64,000 bases of DNA from Dioscorea cayenensis subsp. rotundata (GCF_009730915.1 NC_052488.1:22915868-22979867), one strand, 5' to 3'. Counted from the stretch's first letter, positions 44,731 to 58,100 are shown. The notes: generated from the sequence alone by a model not told the origin. Numbers and translations are program-made.

Positions 44731-47700
44731 TTAAACAAGCAGGTCATAGTGGTTGTTACCACTATATAACAACTTCACCGGCATCCTTTTCTTTCTCTGC
44801 TTTGAGGCCTTGCTGAATTCTAACCCATACTCGGCGATAGGAATAAAACTATTGCTCCTTGTTCCACCAGTATGCTGTCAGCCAATGATAGAATATATTT
44901 TAGATACAAATAGGAACATCAAAGATGCTCAACTTTAAGCACAACAGTAATTAGGCATGTTCTCTACATTTTTCTTTTCCTTTTTATCTGTTTTTGAGAA
45001 GGTAAATAAGTAATAAACCTGATTCATTACACAAAACTGCAAAAGAGGTGTTGCACATGTAGAACGAGTTCCTTCAAGGATGGCAAACTAAATGAATGGT
45101 TATTTTCCAATGGATGAAAGGAGAATAAAACTATGGGTCCATTCAATCTGCATAACAGGCTTGGAAGTTTAAAAAAAAAGAAAGTAGCTACATAACCGTA
45201 TCAAAGCCAGTTCCAATGTATGCTTTAAAAAAAGAGAATTTGGACCATACATGACTTAGATGTTGAGCAGAAATATGATCAACAGCTGAACTGAGATGTG
45301 CAGGGTATGAGTGATGCACGTTGATAACCGAACAAATTGATTCTGAACCTAACCAGCATAGTGTTGCATGAGCTCTTTAAAAAAAGATATTACTCTTGGT
45401 CCCAATTGAGTAAACATAATCCGCAGATTAATTGATTTTCATGGATCATTAGTAATTTAGTCAACCCAACTTGTCCACTAGTGCAAATATCCAAATGACT
45501 AGCATAACACAAATGTCTTCCAGAATCAAACCCAATAAAGGGGTTTTCCCCCTGCAGAAAAAAATTCTTCATTGCAATTTGGGCCGGCAAATTGATGGAG
45601 TCTAATGCAAAAGAAAGTACCTCATGTTCAGGTATGTATACAATGATTGGCTGATGACATAACTTTGACAACACCTGAGGTGGAAGTTATTATTAGAATA
45701 TGAAATTAATATGAAAGAAAAGAGGCAACTATGCTACCACATAAAATTTCCCATTTAAAGCTTTAAATACTAAAAGAAGAGGAATCAAATGATGACCTCC
45801 AATCAGATTGGCATCCTTATTCTGTTCAAAAGAAATAAAAGATGATAAAAGATATGAAATTATACTTGAGTATTACTATTAAACACGTTTAAAATGATAT
45901 GTCTGATTTGGTGATCAGATGCATTATAAGTCCAACCAAGCAAGATTACTACACTAGATTTTCCAATAATGATTTTAATGAGAAATTAATATCGCATAGA
46001 GTCAAAATAAGAACAAAAAGAGAAATGGAGGGGTATTGGTTAATATTAAAATGAATACTAACGCATCAAGTCTCCACAAATTCACTTAAGTTTGGATCTC
46101 TCATCATATACCTTGGCATCTGATGGGGATAATCAGAACCAGATTACAATCTGATAAAAATCTCTTTACAAAGAATAAACAAACATGAATTGGAATTTTA
46201 CCAGTAATTCTGATTCGCCTCCCCAAAAATCAGGCCATTGAATTCGTTGGCAATACCTACAACAAAAATGGAAAAGATCTAGAAAACTTAACATCTTTTT
46301 GATAGAGGATCACATTTACTGGTCATTGAAGACTCCAAGGTACACCAAAGCCTACCGTTTTAAAGACTCATCTACAGTGATTGCAACCAAAGCTTCTTCA
46401 TAATCAAGTCTGTCTTTGTCACTTTCACATATGATCTCTTTCACAGCCATCCTAAGTTCATCTGCATATCTCAGAAGTTAATATACTCCACAAACTTGGA
46501 ATTTGGCAAACAAAACAAAGCAAGAAAGAACAAATTATTTTCAGGGATCATTCACATGAGGACACAGCAATCCTAATGAATCTCTGCAAACAAGATTAAT
46601 TGCTTGTAAAAAGAGAAAACTGCTGAATTAATAATGTGCCCAAAGACGTCAATTACCAATAAACATGAAACCAACTGAATGTAAGGGAAGTCAACTGCTT
46701 ATGCCACCATCATGAATAACAGATGGATATCATGGAAGAATTAAGTGAAGATGAACATTTTTACATATTGCAAGTTCAAATAGAGGTAGTGAGGACATGG
46801 TATAGATATAAACATTGAGCAGTTGCATTGAGTTGAGTGTCAATTGAGCAATATATTCAACTACAAGACTGGATAAAAGAAACTAAAAAGAAAAACTGTG
46901 TAGATTTTTAAAGTTCTGAACAGTGCTGCTTCAACAAGGCAAGGTTGTTTCCACACAAGAATCAACAAATTCATCTATCCTTGTATCATAGATCCTCAAG
47001 AATCTACCTGCATCGTCTCTCTCTTGCCCAGGACCAAGTGAAATTCCTTTGTTGTGAGCCATTCCTTTTTATCTGCAGGAGCCATATATCGCCAAATATC
47101 ACCATGCACAAATATTTCAAAAATTTTTGGGGAGTGAATTGCCGCTGAAATATAATGCACTATAAATCAGTCATGAAAAGCAGCATCCTGCAAACAATGA
47201 TTTACCAGCACATCTGTAGAAGCTCAATGAATGCCATGCAAATCTCATCAGAAAGGGAAAACAAAAGCGAAATAAGAGAACGGTAAATGAAGAACAAGTA
47301 TGGGCAGAATTGTCATAAGAAAATCGCTTCAGCGTTTTTACCACCAAAAATTTTTATTTCAGAAATGCTACCAAAAGTATCACAAAGAATGTAAGCATGA
47401 TCTTGGGCCACTCAGCAATCAATCAAATATAACATAATAACTACATAACTTACAAAGCTATAGGCACAGATAAAAACGAAAATTCAATAGATAATCCTTA
47501 TTCCTTACCAGCGCGCGAAACATGCAACGCCCATCACCTGTGACTTTCTGAACCGAATAGCGTTGCACTTTCTTCATTGCAGGTGAAACCTTACCCCTAG
47601 TATTTTAACAAATCATCCAAGAAGAAGATAAATTTTATATCAGCAATCTTTAGTCATTGAAAATGAGAAGAAACAACAGGTTTTTGGTAGAATGGAAGAG

Positions 47701-47850
47701 TTCGGAATCAAAATCCTGAAGCTTGAACGCACTTACAGGGAAGGCCCAATTCTAGCGAAAAACGGAATTATGGTAGGAGAGTGGGAGATCGGCGGCTGGA
47801 GCTCGAACACGGCGGTTCCATCTCTCAGCTGCCGCAGAAGAACATCTGTG
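44731..47850 (-). CDS. OTU-type deubiquitinase, apparent frameshift and uncertain start
   Basis: Minus-strand exons: first exon ending at 47737 (start uncertain), 47596-47509, 47072-47008, 46461-46356, 46256-46202, 45674-45621 and 44874-44731. The OTU cysteine protease core is clear: the catalytic Asp/Cys in VTGDGRCMFRAL, DELRMAVKEIICESDKDRL, YCQRIQWPDFWGGESELL, LSKLCHQPIIVYIPEHE, and the His in SGNHHYDLLV at the C-terminus. It is closest to plant OTU3/OTU4-type enzymes, which cleave ubiquitin chains. One extra A in an A5 run at the start of exon 47072-47008 shifts the frame. With four A the exon joins in phase, as KGMAHNKGISLGPG. The frame that joins exon 2 is open upstream but lacks an ATG. 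It crosses or abuts a (GA)16 repeat at 47873-47904, so translation may start at MKKVQRYSV or the 5' end may be misassembled. Confidence 0.85.
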
Positions 47851-47869
47851 AAGAAGAAGAAAAGGACGA

Positions 47870-47872
<3 letters not shown>

Positions 47873-47904
<32 letters not shown>
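47873..47904. repeat. (GA)16 microsatellite at the 5' end of the OTU gene
   Basis: A pure dinucleotide run in the 5'UTR or first exon of the OTU gene (CT repeats in the transcript). Its length decides which upstream frame connects to the conserved domain. Confidence 0.95.
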
Positions 47905-47907
<3 letters not shown>

Positions 47908-47959
47908 ACGAGCTCCAGAGTGTGAGGGTTTCACCGTTTGAAGGTGCTCTGCTTGTCGC

Positions 47960-48484
47960 CATGGATGAAACCTCTCGTCACTAGTTCCCCAAGACGCCTT
48001 CTGCTATCTTTGGATTCTATACCGTCCCAAGGGTTAAATCTGAACCGTTCATGATGCTGATTCTCTTCTCATCGTAGCCATTCATCATGTCGTCTTCAAT
48101 TATTACTTCATTTGAATGACGAATGAATATCCTTAATATTTATTTATTTATTTATTTTGTCTGTTTAATCAGAAAATAAAGAAATCATATTGCTCTGGCT
48201 GTTAAGTCTGTAATCATAAGTAGAATCAATGGCATAAAGCCACCTCAAAATCTTTCTCATTTAATAATCGGAATGATGATGATAAACTAAAAGAAATTGT
48301 TTCATATATCATATTTGTTTTACAAATGGCCCGAAACCAAAAAAACCAAAACATAAGATATAACAAGGTTCGAGTATAAGAATAAGAATAATATTAATTA
48401 AGCCACGCCACTAATAGAATAGGCTGATATATATATATATATATATATATTTATTTCTTCTCGCTTGGCAGTTGGCAATCATGC
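47960..48484. other. Intergenic between OTU and HAD-like genes
   Basis: OTU promoter and AT-rich 3' flank of the HAD-like gene, with a TTTA array near 48140-48157 and a (TA)12 array at about 48427-48451. No gene. Confidence 0.5.
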
Positions 48485-49922
48485 TCACAGAATTATGATG
48501 TTGTTCCGTCCTGTGATGAATTGGATGAGCAAGCTTGAAATTACGCTGTCCCAAACAGGGGCCCAGTCAGAGGCATCCATCTGGCTGCTAATGACACTGA
48601 TAATGTGGACACCTTGGTTATGCAAACTCACTCTTCTCTCAGAAATAAACTTCCAGTTCTCCATTGCAACTTCATCATCAGACCTGTTCAATAGATTCTC
48701 AAGTTATCAGCAGAAAACCAGGACCTTTCCAGATTTAGAAAATATATATATATATATATACACAATTCATGAACAAACAAAAGTAGGAATACAACCAACT
48801 TTTAAAAATCTCAACAATTCACCAAATATCAGATTTCAGAAAAAATGACAATAGTTTATACCTCATTATTAGTGAAGAGTGTCCTCCAAAACCCACAGAG
48901 CTCAGGCTGGCTATGGTGGCATTATAATGCTTCATATGTCTTCTTGTAAATGGAATCAAAATCCATCCATGGGTTTGGAGTTTCAAGTGCAATTCAAGAA
49001 CCAGTGATCGAGCTTGATTTTCCATGTCGTCAACCTGTTTGATCCTAAAATCAAAGTTCAAGTATGAGTGCATCAGTCACACATAAAATTAGTAGATAAA
49101 ACAACATAACAATTTATGGAGTGGGAGACTGAAAATAACCGATTTTTGACCAGGACTACCGGTGTAGTTGATATCTGGTAATAATACATCATCCGCATCT
49201 ACTAATATTACACCAGAGCCATCACCATCTGGTTTCATGGAACTAAAGTAGTTCTCCGCAACCTGCACTGTCAGCTTCAAATCTTGCAAGTATTGAACTT
49301 CCCCAATATACTCAAAAGCATGAGCTAAACAAGTTGGAGGAAATTCATCAGCTTCCAAGTTATTAAGTTCAGCATGGAAAGCAAAAACTCTGCACAACCA
49401 TTCTCGCCACTTGCTTTAACTTGCTCAATGACTCCACTATTTCTGCTTTGGCAGTTCTCTCAACATGACTGTTAGAGCAACCAGCAGAGTAAGCAGAACT
49501 CCAATGGTAACAAGTGCAGCAATAAAGACAGTAGCGGCAAATGCTGACATATAGACCCCAGATTCAACCACATAACGACTCCCCAATTCTGCATTGGATT
49601 AAAGTCTATGTTCAATTTCAAGAAGCTCAGTCCATAGCAGTTAGTTGTACAGCAGCATAACTGATTTCAGGTGGATACAAAAATCATGTGGAGTTTCAAC
49701 TAGCCAGCAATTATGACCATGTAAAAAGAAAAGGTCAAGGTGACAATAATAGTGATATTCACATGAATATTCACATGAACATTCCATGACTGATAAAAAA
49801 ATTGATGTCAAGCCACTACTCAATACAAGTCTCTATTCATAAAACGATAAGCAAAGCTGAACTGAATCATATACCAGAACGTCTGTCACTAGAAGACTGT
49901 GGTTGGAGTCTGCAGGTTCCAT
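48485..49922 (-). pseudogene. HAD/acid-phosphatase IIIB-like protein (At2g39920 type), reading frame broken
   Basis: Minus-strand exons about 49922-49875, 49588-49140, 49044-48862 and 48683-48485 follow the organisation of a plant HAD superfamily (subfamily IIIB acid-phosphatase-like) membrane protein. A membrane segment ([20 protein letters not shown]) comes first, then a HAD-like Asp motif region (VILVDADDVLLPDINYTG), LVLELHLKLQTHGW, GFGGHSSLIMR and VAMENWKFISERR with HIISVISSQMD. The family is presumed hydrolase-like; its substrate is unknown. At least five single-base shifts and an in-frame stop near the first exon's start interrupt the frame, two of them after SQMDA near 48570 and 48540. 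Several lie in short homopolymers, so error and true decay cannot be separated here. Confidence 0.7.
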
Positions 49923-51900
49923 TGGATCAGGGGTATGTAGACATTGTATTGATCAAATGATATCAGAATGAAATCCCTTTCATCAACACTCTGGAAGAAG
50001 TAAAAGATTATATTGTGACAGGGAAAGGCTAATTACAATTCAGCTTCTTTGCCTGTGACAACCACAACCAAAGAGAAGTGATTAGACAGGAACAGAAGAA
50101 ATAAAAAAAAAAAACTAACTAAATAACAATAGAGCAGCTTTCAAACGAGATAAGTGTGTGTTTTGAATGAATTGGTTGAACATGGAGTCGCCTGCGCTTG
50201 GGCCAAAACACAATCTGAAGAGCAGGCCATAATACTACTGTATAGATCTATGGACAAGTTATGAATTTGTATGGATCTTGGGGCAAAAATAAGATAAAGA
50301 AAATCATAATCATTGAACACAATTTTTCTCATCTGATTTTTATTTTTCTTTGAAAAAGTCCAAGTTAATCAGATAAACACAGATAAAAGATTGGCTTTAA
50401 AAACTTGAAACTTTAGTTTCCCACATATCTAGATCTCAAATTTTTCTTTTAAAAGAAGTCTTTTCCTCTATGCAAAATTTCTCTATGAAACAAAGATAGA
50501 TGGAACAAAACCTATCTAAACTTAAAAAGCAACTAAATTGCTTAATCAGAAGCGAAAACTTCAAATCGACGATTAAATCTACAAAGCCAATGCAATAAAA
50601 ACTAGGAATCCTTCAGATCACAGAAACAAAATCGTCATTCACTTGACCAAATAAAATAAAAAAAGACGATTAAAAACAAAAGACGAAATTTTCGTTCTTC
50701 AGAAATTCTTCAAATCTAAGCCAGAGAAAACTGAATTCAATCCCTAAGAGTTCCCATTTGGAACTTGTCAATTCAAAGTCAAACCATAACAAAACACACA
50801 ATAAAAAAGAAGATTACAATCATAAACCTGGCTACACACACCAAAAGAGAGAGAGAAATCAATCACCTCATCGCCAGATTGAAGAGGGCTATAATTCATG
50901 GAAAAAGAACATCGCTGGGTGATCCGATGCTCGATGAAAAAAGGAATCCAAGAGATGGGGGTGTCTGTGCATGAAAGAAGCAAGGGAATCTCAAATATCT
51001 CCGCAAATTTGATTTGTTTTTAAAAAGGTTGAAAAAGGTGGCTCCCATTCCATATGTTGGTATCCTCCCTGCGGACCCTTTTCATGCGTCATCCAATTAA
51101 AATTCTGCCTTTTTATAAAAATTTATAAGAAGTTTGGCAGGCGAAATAGCCAGAAGCCTCAGGCTCTAACGTGACCCGACAGAACACGATAGACCAGAGC
51201 ATTACTATAATTAAGTTAAACCAATTACCCGTCCTAATCCCTCGGTACCATAAAGATCGAGAGGGCTTCATAGGAATGGACACAGCGAGGGGAGGATGGC
51301 GTGTCTTCACCACTTCTCACACACATTTATAGTATGTTCGCTTTTATTTCATTAATTAATTGTGAACTAACTCTGGAATGAGGAGGATAGGTAGCAGGCA
51401 GCTTCGATAATAAATTCTGTAGATAAAAATTTAGGCCAACTGTTTGACCTTATTTACTAAATGATAATTGAATGGTTTGACCAAATTTCTATCAATTTAG
51501 TTTACTAAGTTACTTGATATTTGTATGTTATATTTTATAAAAGTATCATAAGACATGTGCTAGTAATTTTTTTTTAAACTAGCAGCTAATGCATTACTCG
51601 AACTCCGAGTTAATATTGCACTACAATTAATATTACCACGCAATGAGACGATATGGATCCCATCTGTGCAACTCACATAGAGCAAAGAAAGGGATATAAA
51701 AGGATATTTCATACATGATAAAGACATTGTCTGAGAATCACAGCGGCCTCACAAAAGTGGCTTACTACTTTACATCTTGGGATATACACACCGTGTTGGT
51801 CAGAAACAAAATTAACTAACTATATATATGGCTGTTAGTTGGCTCTAGAAGCTATCAAATTAGTCATCCACTTAAACGGAATCAGGTTGCTCAAAATAGA
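49923..51900. other. Upstream and intergenic region of the HAD-like gene
   Basis: AT-rich DNA. A candidate non-coding first exon of the HAD-like gene lies at about 50830-51000 (donor CCAG/GTTTATG on the minus strand). From 51000 to 51900 I see nothing coding. Confidence 0.4.
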
Positions 51901-51934
51901 GTTGTCAGGGGATCAGATTCCAGTGACGTACAAA

Positions 51935-53565
51935 CTAGCTGCAAAAACAATGTCCTTTGATAGCATTGGAAGCAGCTTCCATCTTTTTATTAAGTGCAGA
52001 ATTGCCCATGATTGAAGCTGCATTTTTGAACTCGCGGCAGGTTTCATCCAGACGGACTATAGTTCTCACAATTAGTCCTTCTGGAACATCAGATGCTCAC
52101 AAATTTCTGCAAAAGGAGTGCCCTGCAAAATAGATAATTCAGGACAAATGAGCAGGCCAAATCTCTATATTGATTACAACAGAGAGTATTTGTTTTTAAC
52201 AAGAACCTTGGCCCATTCATAAACTACTTCAACAAGGCCAAATTTGAGATTTTCTTTGGCATATTCCTCAGGATCTACAGCTACTTTAAGTCGGGCTTGC
52301 AGTTCTCCAAGTCTGATTGCAGTCTCATACAATCTGAGATGAACAAAACATTGAAGTAATGGCATGACAGAGGAGAAACACTGGTCATGGATTAGCTGGG
52401 TGATATTAATGTGTAACAATGACAGAATGGAAGTATCATGGTAAATTTGGCATTAGGGGTGTAATCCTCAACAGGATAATTTAACAGGAAAAATTGTGTG
52501 TGAAAACGGTTTGCTATTGATGTTCTGCAAAGGGTTTAATACACTTAGTGGCTTAAATGAGTATTCAGTTGTGGGAACCGCTCACCACATATGAAAATAA
52601 TGACATTAAGCATAAGGTAGGCAGTTGCATTGGGTAGGTTGGGAAGGCCTTCTAGTGCATGTCTTAGTTTTACAGAGGTGTCATCATTTATACAGGTTGC
52701 ATTCTCCCCATCTTCACAGACATTTCTATCATACAGGAAAGAAAAAAGTGCAGAACTGACACCAAATGAAATAGTCAGTATATGAACATAATTCTTCTTT
52801 GTATGAGCAAGTTTAGGAGGAAGATATGGTCGTGTGTTCTTGCTGAAAACAAATGCAGACATCAGAGCGACAGCTTTTCGGTGGTTCTAAGTCATCAATT
52901 GGTTGTCAAACAAACACTGTGCAACTGTAAATTCCCCTGAGTTCATCTCTTGCCACACGCCCTTAATTTGAACAACAAGATCTGAATCATCATGAATGAA
53001 TTTCCTTCAGTGAATGTTAATCTGTTGGAAAAGAGATTCAGTTTCATGAATACAATACATGAATCCACATTATTGAGAAAGGTATTCATCTTTCATAATG
53101 GAGTATATATAACTAAACAGAACATGAGTACTGGCCCTTAAAGTCTGGGTATTTGCTGAAGTGTTTTATCTGACATTTGAAACTTGAGTGCATTAACTTC
53201 TTCCATGTGCTTCCTTTGTTCCATTTGTAAGGCAGTATGCTCTTTCAATTTCATGCATCCATGACATTTGTTTTCAGACATCCTTTGCAAAATACTGTTA
53301 TATTTACGGTACTTCTCCACAAGAACAACCTCTTTGAGCTTGAGATCTAAATTTGAATGTCAAAAAATGAGCCGAATGATGCAGATGTTGCTCTGATATT
53401 TCATGTACTATAAGTGATATGATGCGGATCATACCTTTAACTGCATCAAGCACAGGAGGAAATTTACTTCCTGCAGCTTTCTGTTCCAATAGCTGCTGAA
53501 CGGTTTTTGAGTAAGCCACATCGCTGGGATCCTCTAGAAGTCGGACTTGATCAATCTTAATTTTG
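51935..53565 (-). pseudogene. SKI2: 3' end of a SKI2-type DExH RNA helicase (DExH11), multiply broken
   Basis: Minus-strand exon segments match the C-terminal third of SKI2, the cytosolic exosome helicase that feeds mRNA into 3'-5' decay. In order they are VAYSKTVQQLLEQKAAGSKF (53519 region), LKLKEVVLVEKYRKYNSILQ and ENKCHGCMKLKEHTALQME (53340-53150), SAFVFSKNTRPYLPPKLAHT (52862 region), LYETAIRLGELQARLKVAVD with FGLVEVVYEWAK (52335-52207), and GTPFAEICE with the final exon ending in SLYVTGI-like sequence near 51920. At least six single-base shifts occur, for example around 53155, 53000-52900, 52090 and 51960. SKI2 is usually single copy, so this is either a decayed extra copy or low-quality sequence near the gap at 54108. 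Confidence 0.75.
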
Positions 53566-54107
53566 CAATTGCAGATACTTAAAAAATCCTTAGCTTCTAT
53601 GCCTATAACCTGCTAACTACACCAGAAGGCCTACAATATGGCAACTGCGAGTATTTACAATGCCTGATCTCACGAATTGATGGGTGTAAAATACTCTCAT
53701 CCATCATCCTATCGCCTTTGGAACTAGCATATAACCCCAGGAAAATTACCAGACTCATTCCCTTGTTTATTTAGAGAAACTGATGAACCTGTATAGATGA
53801 TACTGCATCAGTAGTTACCCACTAGAACAACATAGCTGTTTGAGCGTGAGTAGAAGGTGATTTGCAGACAACTCCTAGTAAGTTATCATCAGCCTGAAAA
53901 CCAAAATCAAGGATACAAAATTCATTAGAAATGAAATGATTAGATATTAAGTATTCTGCAGAAAGATTATTTAATTAGTAAAACAATGATTTTTAAAAGT
54001 GATCCACGAATAATTGGAAGTTAACATTCCGTTTCACCATACCTAGGAACAATGGTTCTATCTTCAATATCGTCAAGACAGGCACATTTAAATCTGTATA
54101 TATACAT

Positions 54108-55107
54108 NNNNNNNNNNNNNNNNNNNNNNNNNNNNNNNNNNNNNNNNNNNNNNNNNNNNNNNNNNNNNNNNNNNNNNNNNNNNNNNNNNNNNNNNNNNNN
54201 NNNNNNNNNNNNNNNNNNNNNNNNNNNNNNNNNNNNNNNNNNNNNNNNNNNNNNNNNNNNNNNNNNNNNNNNNNNNNNNNNNNNNNNNNNNNNNNNNNNN
54301 NNNNNNNNNNNNNNNNNNNNNNNNNNNNNNNNNNNNNNNNNNNNNNNNNNNNNNNNNNNNNNNNNNNNNNNNNNNNNNNNNNNNNNNNNNNNNNNNNNNN
54401 NNNNNNNNNNNNNNNNNNNNNNNNNNNNNNNNNNNNNNNNNNNNNNNNNNNNNNNNNNNNNNNNNNNNNNNNNNNNNNNNNNNNNNNNNNNNNNNNNNNN
54501 NNNNNNNNNNNNNNNNNNNNNNNNNNNNNNNNNNNNNNNNNNNNNNNNNNNNNNNNNNNNNNNNNNNNNNNNNNNNNNNNNNNNNNNNNNNNNNNNNNNN
54601 NNNNNNNNNNNNNNNNNNNNNNNNNNNNNNNNNNNNNNNNNNNNNNNNNNNNNNNNNNNNNNNNNNNNNNNNNNNNNNNNNNNNNNNNNNNNNNNNNNNN
54701 NNNNNNNNNNNNNNNNNNNNNNNNNNNNNNNNNNNNNNNNNNNNNNNNNNNNNNNNNNNNNNNNNNNNNNNNNNNNNNNNNNNNNNNNNNNNNNNNNNNN
54801 NNNNNNNNNNNNNNNNNNNNNNNNNNNNNNNNNNNNNNNNNNNNNNNNNNNNNNNNNNNNNNNNNNNNNNNNNNNNNNNNNNNNNNNNNNNNNNNNNNNN
54901 NNNNNNNNNNNNNNNNNNNNNNNNNNNNNNNNNNNNNNNNNNNNNNNNNNNNNNNNNNNNNNNNNNNNNNNNNNNNNNNNNNNNNNNNNNNNNNNNNNNN
55001 NNNNNNNNNNNNNNNNNNNNNNNNNNNNNNNNNNNNNNNNNNNNNNNNNNNNNNNNNNNNNNNNNNNNNNNNNNNNNNNNNNNNNNNNNNNNNNNNNNNN
55101 NNNNNNN
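54108..55107. other. Assembly gap (1000 Ns)
   Basis: Exactly 1000 Ns, flanked by TA-rich sequence on the left (TATATATACAT). The upstream exons of the SKI2-like gene would fall in or beyond it. Confidence 0.99.
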
Positions 55108-58100
55108 ATTGTTTTAATTCATAAATAAATTAAGTAATAATTTGTATTTTTAATAATAAAATTAATAAAATATGTTACTGAAAAAATCAAAAATTCATGT
55201 GAACCATAGTCCATAGCCATCATATTACACATTAAAATTCGGATTACACATCAAAGTTCGGATTTTAAAGAATACAATATTTAAAAATAGATGAAAAGTT
55301 AAGTGGTTTTTGTACTTTCTGTTGTATTTATTGTACCCTTTCACTTCTGGTGATTAACTCTTATTTTCTGTATTGTTCCTTTTCTTTTCAATAAATTTGT
55401 AATTTATCTATATTTATTTAAAAAAAATAAAATAAAATAAGTGGTACTACAAGGCCTCTATAGAAGCATTTCAAAATTACAGACTGATTTATAACTGTTT
55501 AAAGTTAAGGGTTTAATCAATGAGATTGAGTGATTAATTCCTTGTTTTTAAACTTTTAAATTATAACTAGTTAGTTAGGCGGTCACAAGTGTAATCCATG
55601 ATAATAAACCATAAAATAATATATTATCATAAATAATTGAGTTCTGTTTGCTGGAAGTTGTCAGCAATTGTATTTTAATACTCCCTGCGCAAGAACTTCC
55701 CAAAGGCCAAGGTAGGCTACAATGCTACATGACAATCAAATTAAATGAATGAATAAATATTACAATTGACTCAATTGAATTTGATCCAGCAAAAACACTC
55801 TGAAGCCCAAGGAGAATCCAAGTCACATACCGGCTACAAAGAGGCCCATCTATGAACGAAGACCCATGTGAATATTAAAAAAAAACGAAAGGGCCCAGGA
55901 TAGCATATAATTAATGGGCTCATGAAGATGAATTAGTCCTGGTAGTTTATATATTTATATATATATATATACACACATATAATAGACTATTGTGTATTAT
56001 ATGATTCAACTACATCTGCTGTGCAAAACAAGAGTTTTGGTTGGCAATGTCTCATTAAAAATTGTTGGCGTCATTATCATTGATATATAACATTGCTTTA
56101 ACTTCAGCATTTCCAATGGATTGGCTGGACGAAATGTCTGCATATATATATATATATATATATATTCAGACACACGTACACACGCACACACACCATCATT
56201 CTTCATGTGCATCTATCCATGAGGACAAAAGATGTGCAAGACAAACAAGATTTTGATGTTAATTTGATTTTCAAACTCGAATTACCACAATTGCTCAGCA
56301 CTAGATTAATGTTGAACATGTATGTGATCGAAGAGGACAATAAATGTGGAATGAGAGGCTCAGCTTGCAGTAAGAAGTAAGAAGTAAGAAGTAAGAACAA
56401 CATCGTTTTGGTTTTGAATAATGAAGGTAGGATTCAGGAAGCAAATCCATTCACATGGAGTCATTGGAAGTTGCTGTGATGTCATTGGGCCAATTGCTGA
56501 CACAAGATCCAATCTCAACAAAGATTATTATATTAATTAGCAAACCTCCACTTCCTTTCTGAAGTCAAATTGCTGCACCTGCAGCATGCTGTAGTATATG
56601 TGTTCTTTTATATGATGGACCAATAGCTTAGTCCCATGAATGCACAAACTGCAAACACTTTCCCAGCATATATATCTAGCAGACCTTTTCATTGAGCCGT
56701 CTAATCCTGACCAGCAACAGAGTAAATATATGCATGGCTAATTTGTACTGGCTGATGGTGCCTGAAGTCAAGTAATTGCATACAGAGCCAATCTGAATAA
56801 GACTAGTAAAACACAGACCATTTTGGAAGTTCAATCCCTGCACGTCTGTGACCAATCTGCGGAAATGGTTGAAGTCAAGTGCAGAACCAAAAAAATGGAA
56901 AGAATAAAACTTTATTCTAATACTAGTTGGATGGTTGAAGAATTGCTCTGTCTTAATTATAAGATGCTGCTAATAATGGGAAAAGAAAAAAGATGTTTTC
57001 TTTATTAAAAAAAAAGAGCTGTTTTCTATGACTGCATGTTAATATATATATATATATATATATATTTACATAGAAGCCTTAATCAGACTTCTCCATGACC
57101 TGCAATGCCACAGAAAAGGAGTATTTCATTTTTCTTTCACTTTGTCTTTTTTTTTTTAAAAAAAAAGAAGAAATTAAAAGGAATAATCTCAGCAGCAGCG
57201 ATGGAATGCTAAACCTAACCCATGCAGTTATATATTGACTTACATTAATCTTTCTTTTTGTAATATATAGAAAACATTTTTTTTAAGCATAAATGCACTG
57301 TTGGGGTTTTGGTCATTCCTTTTTGAATGCCTGCCTGTTTGACACAAATTAACAACGACTTATATACAAGATACAACTAATAGTTGGAACTTGAATCCTA
57401 ATTAAGCTGCATGCCAGTGAAATATATATATATATATATATATTAATATATGTTATAATGTTACAACACGTACCACAACATGATTGAAGAAATTGCATTG
57501 CTAGTCCAACTTTGACGTCCTTAGAAAACTCCGGATTACGAGCGATGTAACGTGAAAGTACAGGTATGTTAGTGCAAACGCAATTGAGAGAGAAAGATGA
57601 AGATGGAATCAAATTGATGGATGTGGGTGCTGTGCAATGGGCGGTCGCGGCTTCCAATGGCAGCTCCACACGTGAAAAGTGTAACCATAAAACATAAATA
57701 TATTTAAATGGAGATAGCCACTCAACTTTTCCCTCCCTTGTCCTTGCCTGGAGGCCATCCTACACGTGTCCATTTTTTTGTATTATAATCGCCCTCCATT
57801 ACCAACTAATAACACCATTAATTAATACCAAATGAGTACTCCTACATTTCTTCAATTAATTTAAGTCCTACATATCAACCAAAATATAGCCATGCAAGAC
57901 AGGTCCCACTGGACAGGCTAGCCATTCAACTAATTGGGAAATTCTTATTGATTTGTTAATTACATAAATAAGGCAATGGTGTAACTTTAAAGATAAAAAT
58001 ACACGAATTTTTTTCCATTGCTTTTTTTCTTTTTCTCTGAATGGTTTAAATGCATTTTATCACCATTTTGGATCTGAAGGAAAATAATTAAAAAAAAACA

